NCBI GenBank assembly: GCA_033239005.1
Contig: BSQZ01000036.1
Coordinates: 3,537,001 to 3,601,000, forward strand
Direction of reading: 5' to 3'
From: Lamellibrachia satsuma
Lineage: Eukaryota; Annelida; Polychaeta; Sabellida; Siboglinidae
Length of the DNA: 64,000 nt
Part shown: positions 36,109-47,205 of the stretch, piece after piece
How positions within the stretch are numbered: position 1 is the stretch's first letter
Layout of the letters: each line of letters opens with the position of its first letter
Notes under the pieces: model-generated
The model's input: the letters and a program-made list of their open reading frames with translations, nothing else
The model's database searches: none
What the model was told of the DNA's origin: nothing
Translations under genes and position numbers: made by a program

Positions 36109-36219
36109 ATTTTTGCTGAAATGGAGATCAATCTGGAATCGGCGCAACGGCAAGTTAACGTGGTCTGCTTTGTTTTCTTCGCAGTCGGTCTCATATTCGG
36201 AGGTTGCGTGTTTCTTAAG
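36109..36219 (+). CDS. ABCB1-like: ABCB1-like exon: TM8 of TMD2
   Basis: Thirty-seven codons, phase 0, acceptor CTTTCAG, donor GTATGT (36220). IFAEMEINLESAQRQVNVVC, then FVFFAVGLIFGGCVFLK. It continues the coupling loop and the next membrane helix. Confidence 0.9.
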
Positions 36220-36284
36220 GTATGTACATGTACTGTGGTCGCAGGCAGTCGTACTATTGTATTATCCACACTATATGTTTAACA

Positions 36285-36365
36285 AAACATCGTATAAGAT
36301 TGCCACCCATAGCAACAATCTCCAGATGGCAAGTGGACAAAGACCATAGGCTTCTCAAGAAGCAC
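36285..36365 (-). pseudogene. degraded CR1-like 3' UTR
   Basis: Matches the family tail in reverse (ATAAGATTGCC, CCAGATGGCAAGTGGACAA, CATAGGCTTCTC) with substitutions. Confidence 0.65.
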
Positions 36366-36454
36366 GTAGGCTCTGTGTGTGGCCGTCGTTTGTCATAGAC
36401 CCTATATGTGTTGTCCGAACTCGCAATAAATCTGTCAATTCGTGTTTTTGATAC

Positions 36455-36492
<38 letters not shown>
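36455..36492. repeat. (AT)n microsatellite
   Basis: About 18 AT units in the intron after the TM8 exon. Confidence 0.95.
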
Positions 36493-36495
<3 letters not shown>

Positions 36496-36555
36496 GAACG
36501 TTATACAGCGGCTACTCGTGCGGAAATCCACTCGACGCTCACAGCATAAACTCAT

Positions 36556-36690
36556 GATTCTCAGAACGAGGCAGCCGTGCATTATCTGGATAGACATGTC
36601 ACGGTAATAAGACAGACTACCTGGTTGATCTAGAGCATTTTACCGTGATATATCAACTCAGAAAACACAAGGCTGCCTCGTTCTGAGAAT
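36556..36690. repeat. 21-bp perfect inverted repeat, ~93-bp spacer
   Basis: GATTCTCAGAACGAGGCAGC at 36556 recurs as GCTGCCTCGTTCTGAGAATC ending 36690. Perfect arms suggest a recent MITE-like or snap-back origin. Confidence 0.85.
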
Positions 36691-36970
36691 CCAGCTGACG
36701 TTTGAATCAAGTGCGCGCTTTGGCATAGACACGCGATTGTTAGTTTTGCGTGTTTTAAGTGATCGTTGTGACTAACGTAATCTGCGTCAAACGTCCGCAT
36801 CATTTCCTTCGCACGGCACGAATGCTTCGTGAAACCGGCCCAGCAGCATTTTTTCCCGTTATGTAGTTGGAATAACACATTGTTTGTTGATGTCACTCGA
36901 TTGTCACCAGCCATATAACATCACGAGTATATTCCATGGAAACATTCCAATATGCAGCACGAACTTCTAC

Positions 36971-37190
36971 AACACAGCACAACACAACACACACAACACA
37001 CAGACACACAACACAACACAACACAACACAACACAACACAACACAACACAACACAACACACACACACACACACACACACCACACCACAAAACAACACAAC
37101 ACAACACAACACACACACACACAGACGCAACACACACAACAAAACACAACACACATACACACACAACAAAACACAAAACACACACATCTG
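36971..37190. repeat. (AACAC)n/(CA)n microsatellite
   Basis: Runs of ACAACACA units mixed with CA dinucleotides. Long open frames here on both strands are repeat artefacts. Confidence 0.95.
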
Positions 37191-37680
37191 TTGGTGCATT
37201 AAAGCTGTGTGCCAACGGGCAATAAATACTATTGTGTTCCGTATTAATAAGCATTAAATCTACAACGTCTTACTGTTTTTATCATAAAGATTATGTTATA
37301 TGGTATAAGATATATCTAGCATTAGCATAATTGCTTCCCAAATGTGTATTAATGAACCAACATTTGTTTTTTTATAATTTGTCCGCTAACTGTATAATTT
37401 GAATGTTTCGACTTGACTATCATCTTTACATTGCATCCTGAACGACAAGGTCGCTATTCATAGACAGATACCTACTAAATAAAAAAATTTAATGTTATTC
37501 TTTAAAACGCATATTTGGACGGTCAATGTGAATGGACGGAAATCACGCTTGCTTTGAACCAAGCAAAAGATATCGGCATGAGTTCGTTAGTTTGTTAAAC
37601 AGGGACGCTATCGCTTTTTCACAGTCAATATCCAATGTTGATACATACTAAATATCGATTGTTGAATCTGCATTCAATAG

Positions 37681-37758
37681 AGCTACATGTTCGCTATTTC
37701 GGGCGAAACTTTGACCTTGAAGCTAAGACAGCTGACATTCAAAGCTCTACTCCGTCAG
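37681..37758 (+). CDS. ABCB1-like: ABCB1-like exon: TMD2 helix end and intracellular loop
   Basis: Twenty-six codons, phase 0, acceptor TTCAATAG (ends 37680), donor GTAATG (37759). SYMFAISGETLTLKLRQLTF then KALLRQ. It matches the GE.LT.RLR...F..(M/L)LRQ block that leads into the intracellular loop contacting an NBD. Confidence 0.9.
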
Positions 37759-37869
37759 GTAATGTGACTGTGTTTCTTTTCTTGAGCATCCTTTGATTTT
37801 GGCCTGTGTCCAACATTGTTAAATGGAACACGTTATATTTGCATTCGTTGTGTAAAGAGTAGCTTACGT

Positions 37870-38025
<156 letters not shown>

Positions 38026-38338
38026 TTATTGCACACGTAAACTGAATCACTCTAGCACATCGTAATAATAACGTCCAAAAGAGGAAACATTTCTTTCATC
38101 ACCTACTTTAATGTGAATTAAAAAGCTCAAATACTACATGTCTACACGCACGCACGCACGCGTGCGCACATATGTACATAAATATTATAAAAGCAACAAT
38201 ACACTTACATGCGTGTTATAATCCGTAGGCCTATACAACCATTCTTAGGCGTTATCTATAGTATCTTCATTCATATTCATATAAGAAAATCACTGTCCCC
38301 TGTAGTGTATTTCATATAAATGTTTCTGTTTTTACTAG

Positions 38339-38422
38339 GACATAGCTTACTTTGACGAGCCCACTAACAGTACTGGAGCTGTGTGCACGCGCCTATCTAC
38401 TGACGCATCGGCTGTGCAGGGG
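38339..38422 (+). CDS. ABCB1-like: ABCB1-like exon: TMD2 coupling segment
   Basis: Twenty-eight codons, phase 0, acceptor TTTACTAG, donor GTTGGT (38423). DIAYFDEPTNSTGAVCTRLS, then TDASAVQG, matching the D(V/I)..FD.P.N..G.L..RL..DA..V(K/Q)G block of ABCB proteins. Its last 14 bp (TCGGCTGTGCAGGG) are repeated 23 bp downstream, inside the intron. Confidence 0.9.
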
Positions 38423-38455
38423 GTTGGTGTTCGGCTGTGCAGGGCTTAAGTTCCA

Positions 38456-39128
38456 AGGGAATGTACAAAGGTTTTCATTGGTTAGATGAACTATTGTTCT
38501 ACGCGACATCAGATGATTTATTGGTCAGTCAACTTCCCGGTTTATGCAATTTCTGACGGTAAATACAACACAATAAAGATTAAAACATGAAGTATATTTC
38601 TAATCCAGATGAACCTTGAGATAGACAAATTCAGAGAATTGGGGCATTCAACAATGTCTTTGCGAAATTTCGTATCAATTAACCAATGAAAACCGTACGT
38701 TCTCTTTAATGCATGCATTCTTTCTTTCTCAATCAAAGTGGAAATCATATTCACTATCAGTAAATGTTTATCGGCAATATTAACATTGACTAGGTCAAAT
38801 CTAAACAGTTTGAAGGCATACTTGATTTGTCTCCAAATCGAGTATATTTTCAAAGACATCGTTTTTTATTGCTACAGCAAATTATTATAATAAAGTTCGC
38901 CATAAAGCATACACTAAAGGACGATATTAACATGAGAATCACACACCTTGGTCCACGGTTGATTTACAGTTGAATGCACACATGAAGCACACACCTCTAG
39001 CGGTGGATAAATCTATATGACGGCTAAAGTCAATGTGTGTGCTTTGCGTGGCATAAAGATGTGACGCATTTGCGCTGTTATATCTGTGATATCTGACGTC
39101 GAAAACAACATGTATGTATTCATTGCAG
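38456..39128 (+). other. intron with an unnamed repeat motif
   Basis: 38459-38490 (GAATGTACAAAGGTTTTCAT then TGGTTAGATG) has a partial inverted copy at about 38675-38705. The motif also occurs, inverted, at 56330-56360. No coding or transposase signal seen. Confidence 0.4.
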
Positions 39129-39332
39129 GCAACCGGGCTACGACTTAGCTGCCTGGTGGAGAGTTTCGTCAGCGTTGCTGTAGGGTTCGCCATTGGCTTC
39201 GTCTGCAGCTGGAAACTCTCCTTAATCAGTTGTGTTTTCGCGCCTTTTATCGTCACTTCCGGTATCATGCACATGAAGCTGCAGCAGAGCGATCAGGCGG
39301 GAAACCGGAGAAGCATCGAGGATGCCGGAAAG
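39129..39332 (+). CDS. ABCB1-like: ABCB1-like exon: TMD2 helices 9-10
   Basis: Sixty-eight codons, phase 0, acceptor CATTGCAG, donor GTGAGT (39333). ATGLRLSCLVESFVSVAVGF, AIGFVCSWKLSLISCVFAPF (W-KL typical of the TM9/10 hairpin), then MKLQQSDQAGNRRSIEDAGK. Confidence 0.95.
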
Positions 39333-39637
39333 GTGAGTGTTCTCATAAAAATGAAACTAGAACATTAATATTTTATTTAGAAAACATTTTGGTAAGCTAT
39401 GGACAAATCGTTGTTAGTGATCTGGCATCGTAAGAAGTCATATTTCGTTTGAATAATCATTTATAAACATTTATTTATTATGTATATATTCTATTTCGGC
39501 AACCTGTAAAGTGTAATGTGTATTTACATGTAGACATTAATTAGACAGTTTTATTACGTGCATAGATGTGGCATTATTTCATTTGCAAACAATGTATCAA
39601 ATTGGCGCATGTTATACAATATAATGTTGTTTGTCAG

Positions 39638-39738
39638 GTAGCTACGGAAGTGATCGAGAACATCCGCACGGTGGCAGCACTTTCACTAGAAGACAAATTT
39701 AGTGGTGACTACAGCGAACTGGTGGATGTTCCGGTTAG
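39638..39738 (+). CDS. ABCB1-like: ABCB1-like exon: TMD2 intracellular loop 4
   Basis: Acceptor TTTGTCAG, donor GTAAAA (39739). 101 nt leave two bases (AG) of an Arg codon completed by the next exon. VATEVIENIRTVAALSLEDK, then FSGDYSELVDVPV. ENIRTVA(S/A)L is a hallmark ABCB block contacting the NBD. Confidence 0.92.
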
Positions 39739-40379
39739 GTAAAATAGTTTCGGCAGTTTGTAATGTTAATTAAGCGAAACGCCTGATAACCTTTGCAAAC
39801 ACAGCACGATGTTCGATATTATGGGAACGTAGAGTATTTTACAATTTCAGACATGAAATGATGCTCTCTGATACAGTAATAGCTCGCAGGACGGTTGAAA
39901 ACCGTCGGCTGGCCAAAGTTGGCTGGTGTTAAGTGATACGTTGAATGTGGTACGTTTACACATATAAACCGCTTCCGTGTCCACGTGTCGTCTGCAGCTA
40001 AAAGATCAACGTTCTCTCCTAACTGGAACTGAGTCAGTGCTAGAACATGTACTGCAGGATAATAAATATGTAAAAGTAATCTACCAAACAAGTTCTTACG
40101 TAAAAGTAAAAGTTTCCCCCATAAAATATGCTTAAGTAAAAGTAAAACGAATATCCAATAGAATGTACTTAAGCACAAAAGTATCAAACCACTAGTGCAT
40201 ACAACACAAGTTTATCAATAAAATCACAAAACACAAAGCAGGTCAAACTGTTATTGGTATCAGGCAATTGTTTTATTTAACACCAACAGTAACTGATTGT
40301 CATTGTTTCTGTCACCAATGCAGTCACCAGTCCAGCAGCACTAAAAAGTAATTAAAAAATACTGCAGTAAAAAGTACAT

Positions 40380-40735
40380 GTAAATGTACTTCGTTACAAG
40401 TAAAAGCAATCTGTGAACAATGTACTTCGTTAAAAGTAAAAGTAATCCATGAACAATGTACTTAATTACAAGTAAAAGTAATCCCTGAATAATGTACTTA
40501 GCTACAAGTAAAAGTAATCCACGAACAATGTACTTAGGCACAAGTAAAAATAATCCATGAAAAATGTACTTCGTTGCAAGATAAAGTGATCCATGAACAA
40601 TGTATTTAGTTACAAGTAAAAGTAATCCACGAACAATGTACTTTGTTGCAAGTACAATTCAAAGTAATCTACATAAGTGTTGTTACGAAGTAATTACGCT
40701 TCGTTATACATCACCACCTACATTATTCAGGGATT
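40380..40735 (+). repeat. 36-bp minisatellite (AATGTACTT..ACAAGTAAAAGTAATCC), ~8 copies
   Basis: The unit AATGTACTTAGTTACAAGTA then AAAGTAATCCATGAAC repeats with substitutions from about 40382 to 40672. A looser set of related words is at 40060-40200. A fragment in inverted orientation (ATTCAGGGATTACTTTT) ends at 40741, exactly where the LINE fragment starts. Confidence 0.9.
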
Positions 40736-40741
40736 ACTTTT

Positions 40742-41430
40742 AGGAGTTACAATACGCGCTGATATGAAAGTTTCAGAGCAGTGTGGTATTGCAGCTTCAA
40801 AGGGTAATCAAATTCTTGGATTGATTAGAAGAAACATAACATACAAGGGAAAAAAGTTAATTATACCTCTTTATAAAGCAATAGTTAGACCTCATTTAGA
40901 ATACTGTATACAAGAATGGAGATCATATCGTAAGAAGGATATAGATACGCTTGAAAGCATACAAAGGAGAGCAACTAAAATGATTCCAGAACTTACAGGC
41001 CTTAGTTATGAAGAACGCCTGAAAGAATGTCGTTTAACAACTCTAGAGACAAGGAGGTTAAGAGGAGATCAGATTGAAGTTTTTAAGATATTTAATGGGT
41101 ATGAAAATATTGATAGAAATATGTTTTTCTCACTCAAGAAGGATAGCAGAACTAGAGGACATGAGGTAAAATTAGTAAAGGATCAATGTAGATTGGACAT
41201 CAGGAAGCACTCGTTCTCACAGAGGACAATAAATGAATGGAACAAACTGTCTACATATTGTGCAACTGCTAGCAGCGTGAATATGTTTAAAAACAATGTT
41301 GACACATATATCAGGAGGGCGGGTTATAAGTAGGTGAACATTGTTGGACTCTCGATAAGCCAATGGCTTCCTTGTCCACTTGCCATCTGGGCCTTTGGCT
41401 TGGATGGCAATCTTGTTAAATCTTGTTAAA
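40742..41430 (+). mobile_element. CR1-like LINE 3' fragment
   Basis: Opens at GVTIRADMKVSEQCGIAASK and runs uninterrupted to 41333 (RRAGYK stop), then the full 3' UTR and doubled CTTGTTAAAT tail. Nearly identical to 16280-16965 of the near-complete copy, so same subfamily and young. Confidence 0.92.
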
Positions 41431-42271
41431 TCACTGATCGGAGTCAGCGTGATGTCTACATGGTTTTTCTAAGATTCAGTTCATCTGGGCAGTGCGAAGT
41501 TTCATACGGCCAATATTTTAACAACTGGATTACTATAAGATGATCACCAATTGTACTTTATTTCGCACGTTGCTTGCAACAAAATGAATATATATCCCAA
41601 CACCTGTTGAATGTGTGAATGAAATTGGTTGTTCAATTACTGTGGTACAATTATTTGATTTTCAAATGACGAGTTGAACTTTAGGGAATATTGACCAAAA
41701 AACAAACGTCAACTTCATCATGCTATGAAAAATTGCAATGTCATTTCCATTAACACAGAGGAGTAAATGTAGTCACTTTGGCTTGTTTTGTACCGCTAAG
41801 ACAATTATCCAATGCTGATGGTTACTTTTTAACTATTATGCACATGTTTGCCAACGTGCACGAACAATAAACAATAAACAAAAAACAATAAACAAATTGT
41901 GTTTTGTAAATTGTGACTGGAAGGTTTTTGTTTTAATTCAAGTTTATATAAAACGAACACCCGAAAGATTACAAACTCATTCACGCTGTGTGCTTAGCAA
42001 TACGATCATACTAACAAAATATAATTTAAATAAACAATGAAAATGTGAAACTGTTGAAAGACGATGCCACAATCAACAAAAGGGTGTTTTACAAAAATAA
42101 CTACGCCAAAATGGCGACAATTGCCTCGTTGTCGTATTTCGTTCTGTTCGAGATTTGAACCCGATCGAGTTATAAATAGATAGCAGTTCTTACACACAGG
42201 CATTTTGCCCGTATCAGAGGCCTTATGTAACCGTGGATGCCTACTTGGAGTGTGTTCCATTGCCCCAACAG
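41431..42271 (+). other. intron stretch without recognised feature
   Basis: AT-rich; contains an ACAATAAACAA-type short repeat at 41865-41895. No exon signal until the acceptor at 42271. Confidence 0.5.
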
Positions 42272-42412
42272 GAAGCACATCAAGCGGTCCCACTTACACG
42301 GCATGGTCTACGGACTGTCGCAGGCAACCGTCTACTTCGCTTACGCCGCCTGTTTCTCGGCCGGCGCATATCTCGTTCAATACGATGGGCTGGAATACAA
42401 GAACATATTCAG
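42272..42412 (+). CDS. ABCB1-like: ABCB1-like exon: TMD2 helix 11
   Basis: Acceptor CCCAACAG (ends 42271). The first base completes Arg. KHIKRSHLHGMVYGLSQATV, then YFAYAACFSAGAYLVQYDGL and EYKNIF. Donor GTACGA (42413) leaves AG of an Arg codon. It matches the (S)..YF.YA..F..GAYLV block. Confidence 0.93.
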
Positions 42413-42770
42413 GTACGACAGCTGCGCACTAAGTCGTACGTAACGACAGACGGATCAATAGTATACACTTATCGGACGAAAGTGAGCCTAGCACAACGAG
42501 TGCATAAAACCCATTATCGTTCGATAAGATGTTTATTTTATGGGTTCATAACTAATTACATTTCAACACATTTAATGCAATATAATGGTAATGACAACTC
42601 TACGGACGCGCATTATTCAAATGTCCTTAAATGTTTCTGATTAGTTACTATTGATCACGAGAATAGGTTATGTTCATAACTGATTTCTTTGTTTATTCAA
42701 CATGTTTCTTGTTGGTAAATCCACAAAAACAACGCACTGAATTAATTTGCATTAACATTACGGGTCTGTG

Positions 42771-43300
42771 ACATGATTGTGTGAATGTTAGCAGTATGAA
42801 TGAAAAAAGCAGTATGTTGAATAATATAATTGACACATATATAATAAGGACAGCTATGCGGACTCTCCATCCGGGGGGGGGGGTACTGCCATACCAAAGC
42901 GGTGGGGTGTGCCACCAGAGCCCCATGGAGCACATGGAGAGAGAGAGAGATAAATAAAGAAATTTAGGGTCACCAAGAGAGAATTATTGAACGATGTATC
43001 TAATATCTATAAGCGTAAAGTAAGCCCGATCGGAACGTTTTCATTGGGAAATTTCCTCTTCGGTGAAAGAGAGAATTATCAGGTTAAATTGGGGCACAAA
43101 GAGAGAAAATTTACATTTTTTCTACGAAAACAGAGAGAAAATGGCCAAAAACGGGCATTTGCGCGGCACATACATGTATACCTACCCCTCGCTCTCCATA
43201 AGGCAACGGAATGCTTGTTCATTTGCTATCTGGGGTTTATTGCTTTGGAAGGCAATCTTGTTCAATCTTGATGAATCTGATTAAATCATGCTAAATCTTG
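42771..43300 (+). pseudogene. very decayed CR1-like tail
   Basis: 42771-42860 retains DCVNVSSMN and NNIIDTYIIRTA. 43196-43300 retains the 3' UTR (CTTGTTCATTTGCTATCTGG, GGCAATCTTGTTCAATC). The middle, including a G-run near 42870, is unrelated or diverged. Confidence 0.5.
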
Positions 43301-43338
43301 TTATATCTCGTAAGCAGGTGAAAGTCCGTGTGTTCCAG

Positions 43339-43495
43339 GGTGTTCTCAGTGGTGGTGTTCAGCGCCCGGGCGGCCGGCTACGCGGCGACGTTCGCTCCGA
43401 GCTATGGCGGGGCGAAGGAGGCGGCGACTAGGATATTCTCTACCATCGTCCGCCGTCCCGTCATCGACACAACGGCCGACGACGGAGAAACATAC
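43339..43495 (+). CDS. ABCB1-like: ABCB1-like exon: TMD2 last helix
   Basis: Acceptor TTCCAG (ends 43338); the first G completes Arg. VFSVVVFSARAAGYAATFAP, then SYGGAKEAATRIFSTIVRRP and VIDTTADDGETY. Donor GTAGGC (43496), phase 0. It matches the helix 12 and elbow before NBD2. Confidence 0.93.
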
Positions 43496-43576
43496 GTAGG
43501 CATTGGCGTCACACTTAGTATTTCCTGTTGCAATGTTCAACAAAATTCAGCAAGATTGCTATACAAGGGAAACTAC

Positions 43577-44140
43577 CCAGATTATTATTATTATTATTAC
43601 TATTATTACTAACATTTATATAGCGCCATATATCCGGGGTCAGCCCGTTCATAGGCGCGTACACACATTATAAGATGTACATGGAATCATAAGAAAAGTA
43701 TATATATATATATATATATATAATGAATAAACGTAATTTTAGACTAAGCTTAAATAGACTAGCTATATTAAGTAACTAAAATACATGGCGAAGTGACTGA
43801 AATATTAAAATTATTAAATAAATAATTATAATTATTAAAATTAATTTAATTATATAAAATAATAAATACGTAAGTAAATAGATAAAAATATGTGTCCATA
43901 AAAAAAATTATAAATAAATTTAAAAAATGCTTAAAGCACAGTTCCTCAGTGGAAATAAGCCAGCTTAAGTAAATGAGTTTTAAGGAGAGTCTTGAACTTA
44001 GTTAGATTGTTTATTTTTCGCATGTTTTCGGGCAAAGAATTCCAAAGTGTAGGTCCGGATACCGAGAAAGCTCGCTTGCCATAGCCCTCCAGGCTGTAAC
44101 GCGGAACTACCAGCAGGTGCAGATCAGCAGATCGATATGG
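43577..44140 (-). pseudogene. L2/CR1-type LINE 3' end (different family), minus strand
   Basis: Minus-strand frame 44152-43946 reads RSADLHLLVVPRYSLEGYGK, then RAFSVSGPTLWNSLPENMRK and FKTLLKTHL, the widespread C-terminal block of L2/CR1-like ORF2. A 3' UTR with TATATAGCGCC and an (AAT)n tail (43580-43610 on +) follow. Confidence 0.8.
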
Positions 44141-44345
44141 CAAGGAAGCCATTGTCTTATCGAGAGTCCAAACATTTTCATTAATGTGTAACCCGCCCTC
44201 CTGAGATATTTGTCTATTTCATTTTAAACATATCCACGCTGCTAGCGCAATCTGTAGATCATGTGTTCCATCCATTTATTGTCCTCTATGAGAATTAGTA
44301 CTTTCTGATATCCAATCTACTCGGATCCTTCACTTCACATTTCTT
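44141..44345 (-). pseudogene. CR1-like 3' fragment, minus strand
   Basis: Matches the family tail in reverse: GGAAGCCATTGTCTTATCGA, ACCCGCCCTCCTGA, then coding for INGWNT-type end. Degraded. It abuts the other LINE tail. Confidence 0.7.
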
Positions 44346-44577
44346 GACGTTTCGTATGAATAAGCGGATCATCGAAACATCGATTAAATTATAGTTCGTT
44401 GTGTTACCTCACGATTTGTGTTGACGAACTGTGGACAAAAACCTTTGCGAGATATATGTTCGTCAACACATACCCGGTTACAAAGCGTTCATAATCAGTG
44501 TACATATTTATCTAGTGAGTAATTGCTCTAGACACGCCATATCTAGGCACGCTATATCTCGACGGAAGTGTCTGCAG

Positions 44578-44775
44578 TGCCCGGTTCAAGGGTCACCGTG
44601 CTTGGATGGCGCCAATTTCCACTACCCTGAACGTCCTGACGTCACTGTGCTGTCAAGTGTCGACTTGAGCGCCACCTCGGGGCAGACGGTGGCGCTGGTT
44701 GGAAGTAGCGGCAGCGGGAAGAGTACAGTGGCACAACTGCTGGAGAGATTCTACGACTGCACACAGGGCCGAGTG
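44578..44775 (+). CDS. ABCB1-like: ABCB1-like exon: NBD2 A-loop and Walker A
   Basis: Sixty-six codons, phase 0, acceptor TCTGCAG (44571-44577), donor GTGAGT (44776). [20 protein letters not shown] (A-loop Tyr), [30 protein letters not shown] (Walker A), [16 protein letters not shown]. Confidence 0.95.
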
Positions 44776-44889
44776 GTGAGTGTACATAAATTATATTTTT
44801 ACACATGCCTTTCGTTTTACTAAGCTAAGCAAACGATACCCTGTAATACACACACAAGCCTGCTTGCAGATTGACACACATACATTCAA

Positions 44890-45235
44890 ACGCACGCACG
44901 CACGCACGTAATCACACAATTGCGCACGCACGCCCGCCCGCCCGCCCGCACGCACACACGCACGCACGAACGAACACACAAACACACACACACACACACT
45001 CACACGCACGCACGCACGCACGCGCACACACACACACACACACGCATATATTAGATGCATACATGCATGTAGAATAGACGCATGCATACATGCATGCATG
45101 CATACATACATACACACATACATACATACATACATACATACACACATACATACAATACATAAAATCAAACAATTATTCATCTGCACACACGCACGCACAC
45201 ACGCACGCACGCACGCACGCACGCACGCACACACA
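44890..45235. repeat. (CACG)n/(CATA)n/(CA)n compound microsatellite
   Basis: Mixed CACG, CCCG, CA and ATAC tetranucleotide blocks filling most of the intron. Confidence 0.95.
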
Positions 45236-45350
45236 GAGTTATCTAAACGTAAACATTAAGCCAGTATACATGATGTGAACGTGTTATTAATATGAAGGGG
45301 AACTATCTTATGATGAGTATATTGTCCTCTCGCCACCACACGCCTTGAAG

Positions 45351-45557
45351 ATGCTAGACGGTCACTCCACCACTGCGCTACGTCCGCAGTGGCTGCGCGC
45401 CCAGATGAGCATCGTCTCCCAGGAACCAGTACTCTTCGACGGAAGCATCGCCTCGAATATTGCTTACGGAGACAACTCTCGCCAGGTGTCGCTCGCTGAT
45501 ATGATAGCCGCTGCGCGCATGGCCAACATCCATGACTTTGTAGTCGGCTTGCCGCAG
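45351..45557 (+). CDS. ABCB1-like: ABCB1-like exon: NBD2 Q-loop
   Basis: Sixty-nine codons, phase 0, acceptor CCTTGAAG (ends 45350), donor GTAGGG (45558). [19 protein letters not shown], then [20 protein letters not shown] (Q-loop Gln) and [12 protein letters not shown]. The ATG at the exon start is internal, not an initiator. Confidence 0.95.
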
Positions 45558-45689
45558 GTAGGGTACGATTGATAGTGATTATTGATGTTTGATCAGAACG
45601 CGAAGTACGAATCAGGTGACCATGATGCTACCTTCAGTTGTGATAGACGGATGCGGTGTGTGGTATATCGAGCTTAAAACTGCTTCCTC

Positions 45690-45890
45690 AACTGATTTAG
45701 CCTATCGCAAATCCGGTTCAATGGTGTCCAGATATGTAGTGTGTGAATAGTTTACGTAACATCCGCAGTCGATTTAATTTTAAAAATGCCAATTTTTTCA
45801 AATCAACAAAAAAATTTACTTTAGTCGTTTGATCTGGTAAGGATAAAAATAGCGTATATCCAAAATGGCAAACACTGTGTGGGTCAATAC
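45690..45890 (+). repeat. copy 2 of the unnamed ~190-bp repeat
   Basis: Collinear with 32340-32530 (CTATCGCAAATCCGGTTCA, ATGTAGTGTG, CCGCAGTCGATTTAAT, TTTACTTTAGTCGTT, CCAAAATGGCAAACACT), with scattered substitutions and small indels. Confidence 0.6.
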
Positions 45891-46310
45891 TGATCATGGG
45901 CGTGACTTCCATCCTGTTGCCGATCACATGACGCAGTTATGAATTTCACCAAGGAAGAAAATCGTGATTTTTCAGCAATTCTATTTTCACTTCAGTTAAT
46001 GCTCGAACAAGCTAGCATGTTGCAATGGATTTTCTGTACAATATTTTATATAAATAATCAAGTGCAAATGCCGGATAATTATATAAATGTACGCATTATG
46101 TTTGTGTCATTAACATACATTGACTAATTTCTGTGACACGGTTTCCTTAGCGTTTACATAGCAATGTAATTTCTTTCATTGTTCGTGTTCGCATGCACTC
46201 CATGTCTGCTCAACCCGTGTCCTGTCTGTCGATTGTCTTACAATGTAAAGGGGGAAATGTCGTAATGCAGAAAAAGTTAGCTAGGTTTGCTCAAATTTAC
46301 CTTCATACGC

Positions 46311-46315
46311 ACTCA

Positions 46316-46367
<52 letters not shown>

Positions 46368-46378
46368 CACACACACAG
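46311..46378. repeat. (CACG)n(CA)n microsatellite just upstream of an acceptor
   Basis: Ends 14 bp before the acceptor of the next exon (AGTTCCCTCATTGCAG), so it lies in the branch-point/polypyrimidine neighbourhood. Confidence 0.95.
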
Positions 46379-46392
46379 TTCCCTCATTGCAG

Positions 46393-46539
46393 GGCTACCT
46401 TACCAATGTGGGTGACAAGGGGACGCAACTAAGCGGAGGTCAGAAACAGCGAGTCGCCATTGCGCGTGCGCTAGTCCGCAATCCCAGAATGCTCATCCTC
46501 GACGAAGCGACGTCATCACTGGACGCCGAGAATGAAAAG
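46393..46539 (+). CDS. ABCB1-like: ABCB1-like exon: NBD2 signature and Walker B
   Basis: Forty-nine codons, phase 0, acceptor CATTGCAG, donor GTGCCT (46540). [12 protein letters not shown], a canonical [30 protein letters not shown] (Walker B + catalytic Glu), D-loop LDA. Contrast with LSCGQ in NBD1. Confidence 0.95.
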
Positions 46540-46722
46540 GTGCCTATGCAATATTTAAAGTATGCATTTGATGATAGTGGTGTTCGCGAATCGGTCTTTT
46601 TTAAATAGAACACATTTTACGGAAACTTAGCAGTCAATTATAAGACGCTTACATAATGTGTGTGCGTGCGAGCGGGCGTGTATTTGCTCATACTTGATGA
46701 AGCGCCGTGTATGAATAGTCGT

Positions 46723-46927
<205 letters not shown>

Positions 46928-46983
46928 GTTTGTATATAAGACACCCTGTGTTTGTTTAATCTCGTTTCCCATTGACGGTACAG

Positions 46984-47205
46984 GTGGTGCAGGAAGCTCT
47001 GGACAAAGCGCGCGAAGGACGAACCTGCCTCGTTATTGCTCACCGTCTCTGCACCGTCCGAAACGCGGCGCGTATATTCGTTCTCGACGACGGAGTAATA
47101 GCTGAATCCGGAACGCACGCGGACCTAGTGGCCAAGAAAGGCGCCTACTACCGACTCTACCAATCACAGCTCGCCGCCGGACATTGCGTAGATTCGGCGA
47201 AGTAA
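46984..47205 (+). CDS. ABCB1-like: ABCB1-like terminal exon: NBD2 H-loop and stop
   Basis: Phase 0, acceptor GGTACAG (ends 46983). [20 protein letters not shown], then [20 protein letters not shown] and [21 protein letters not shown] at 47203-47205. The H-loop His is present (IAHRLCT, usual Ser replaced by Cys). An ATTAAA at 47497-47502 is a possible but weak polyadenylation signal. Confidence 0.95.
   Translation: MVQEALDKAREGRTCLVIAHRLCTVRNAARIFVLDDGVIAESGTHADLVAKKGAYYRLYQSQLAAGHCVDSAK

Noticed and set aside
36893..37257. Several ~90-codon frames rich in His/Thr/Asn or Val/Cys
   Set aside because: Microsatellite translations of (AACAC)n.
40380..40735. CRISPR-like array
   Set aside because: Units are contiguous 36-bp tandem repeats with no spacers, in a eukaryotic intron.
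45351..45353. ATG at the start of an ABCB exon as an initiation codon
   Set aside because: It is an internal Met of NBD2 (V-M-L-D-G block) directly after a splice acceptor.
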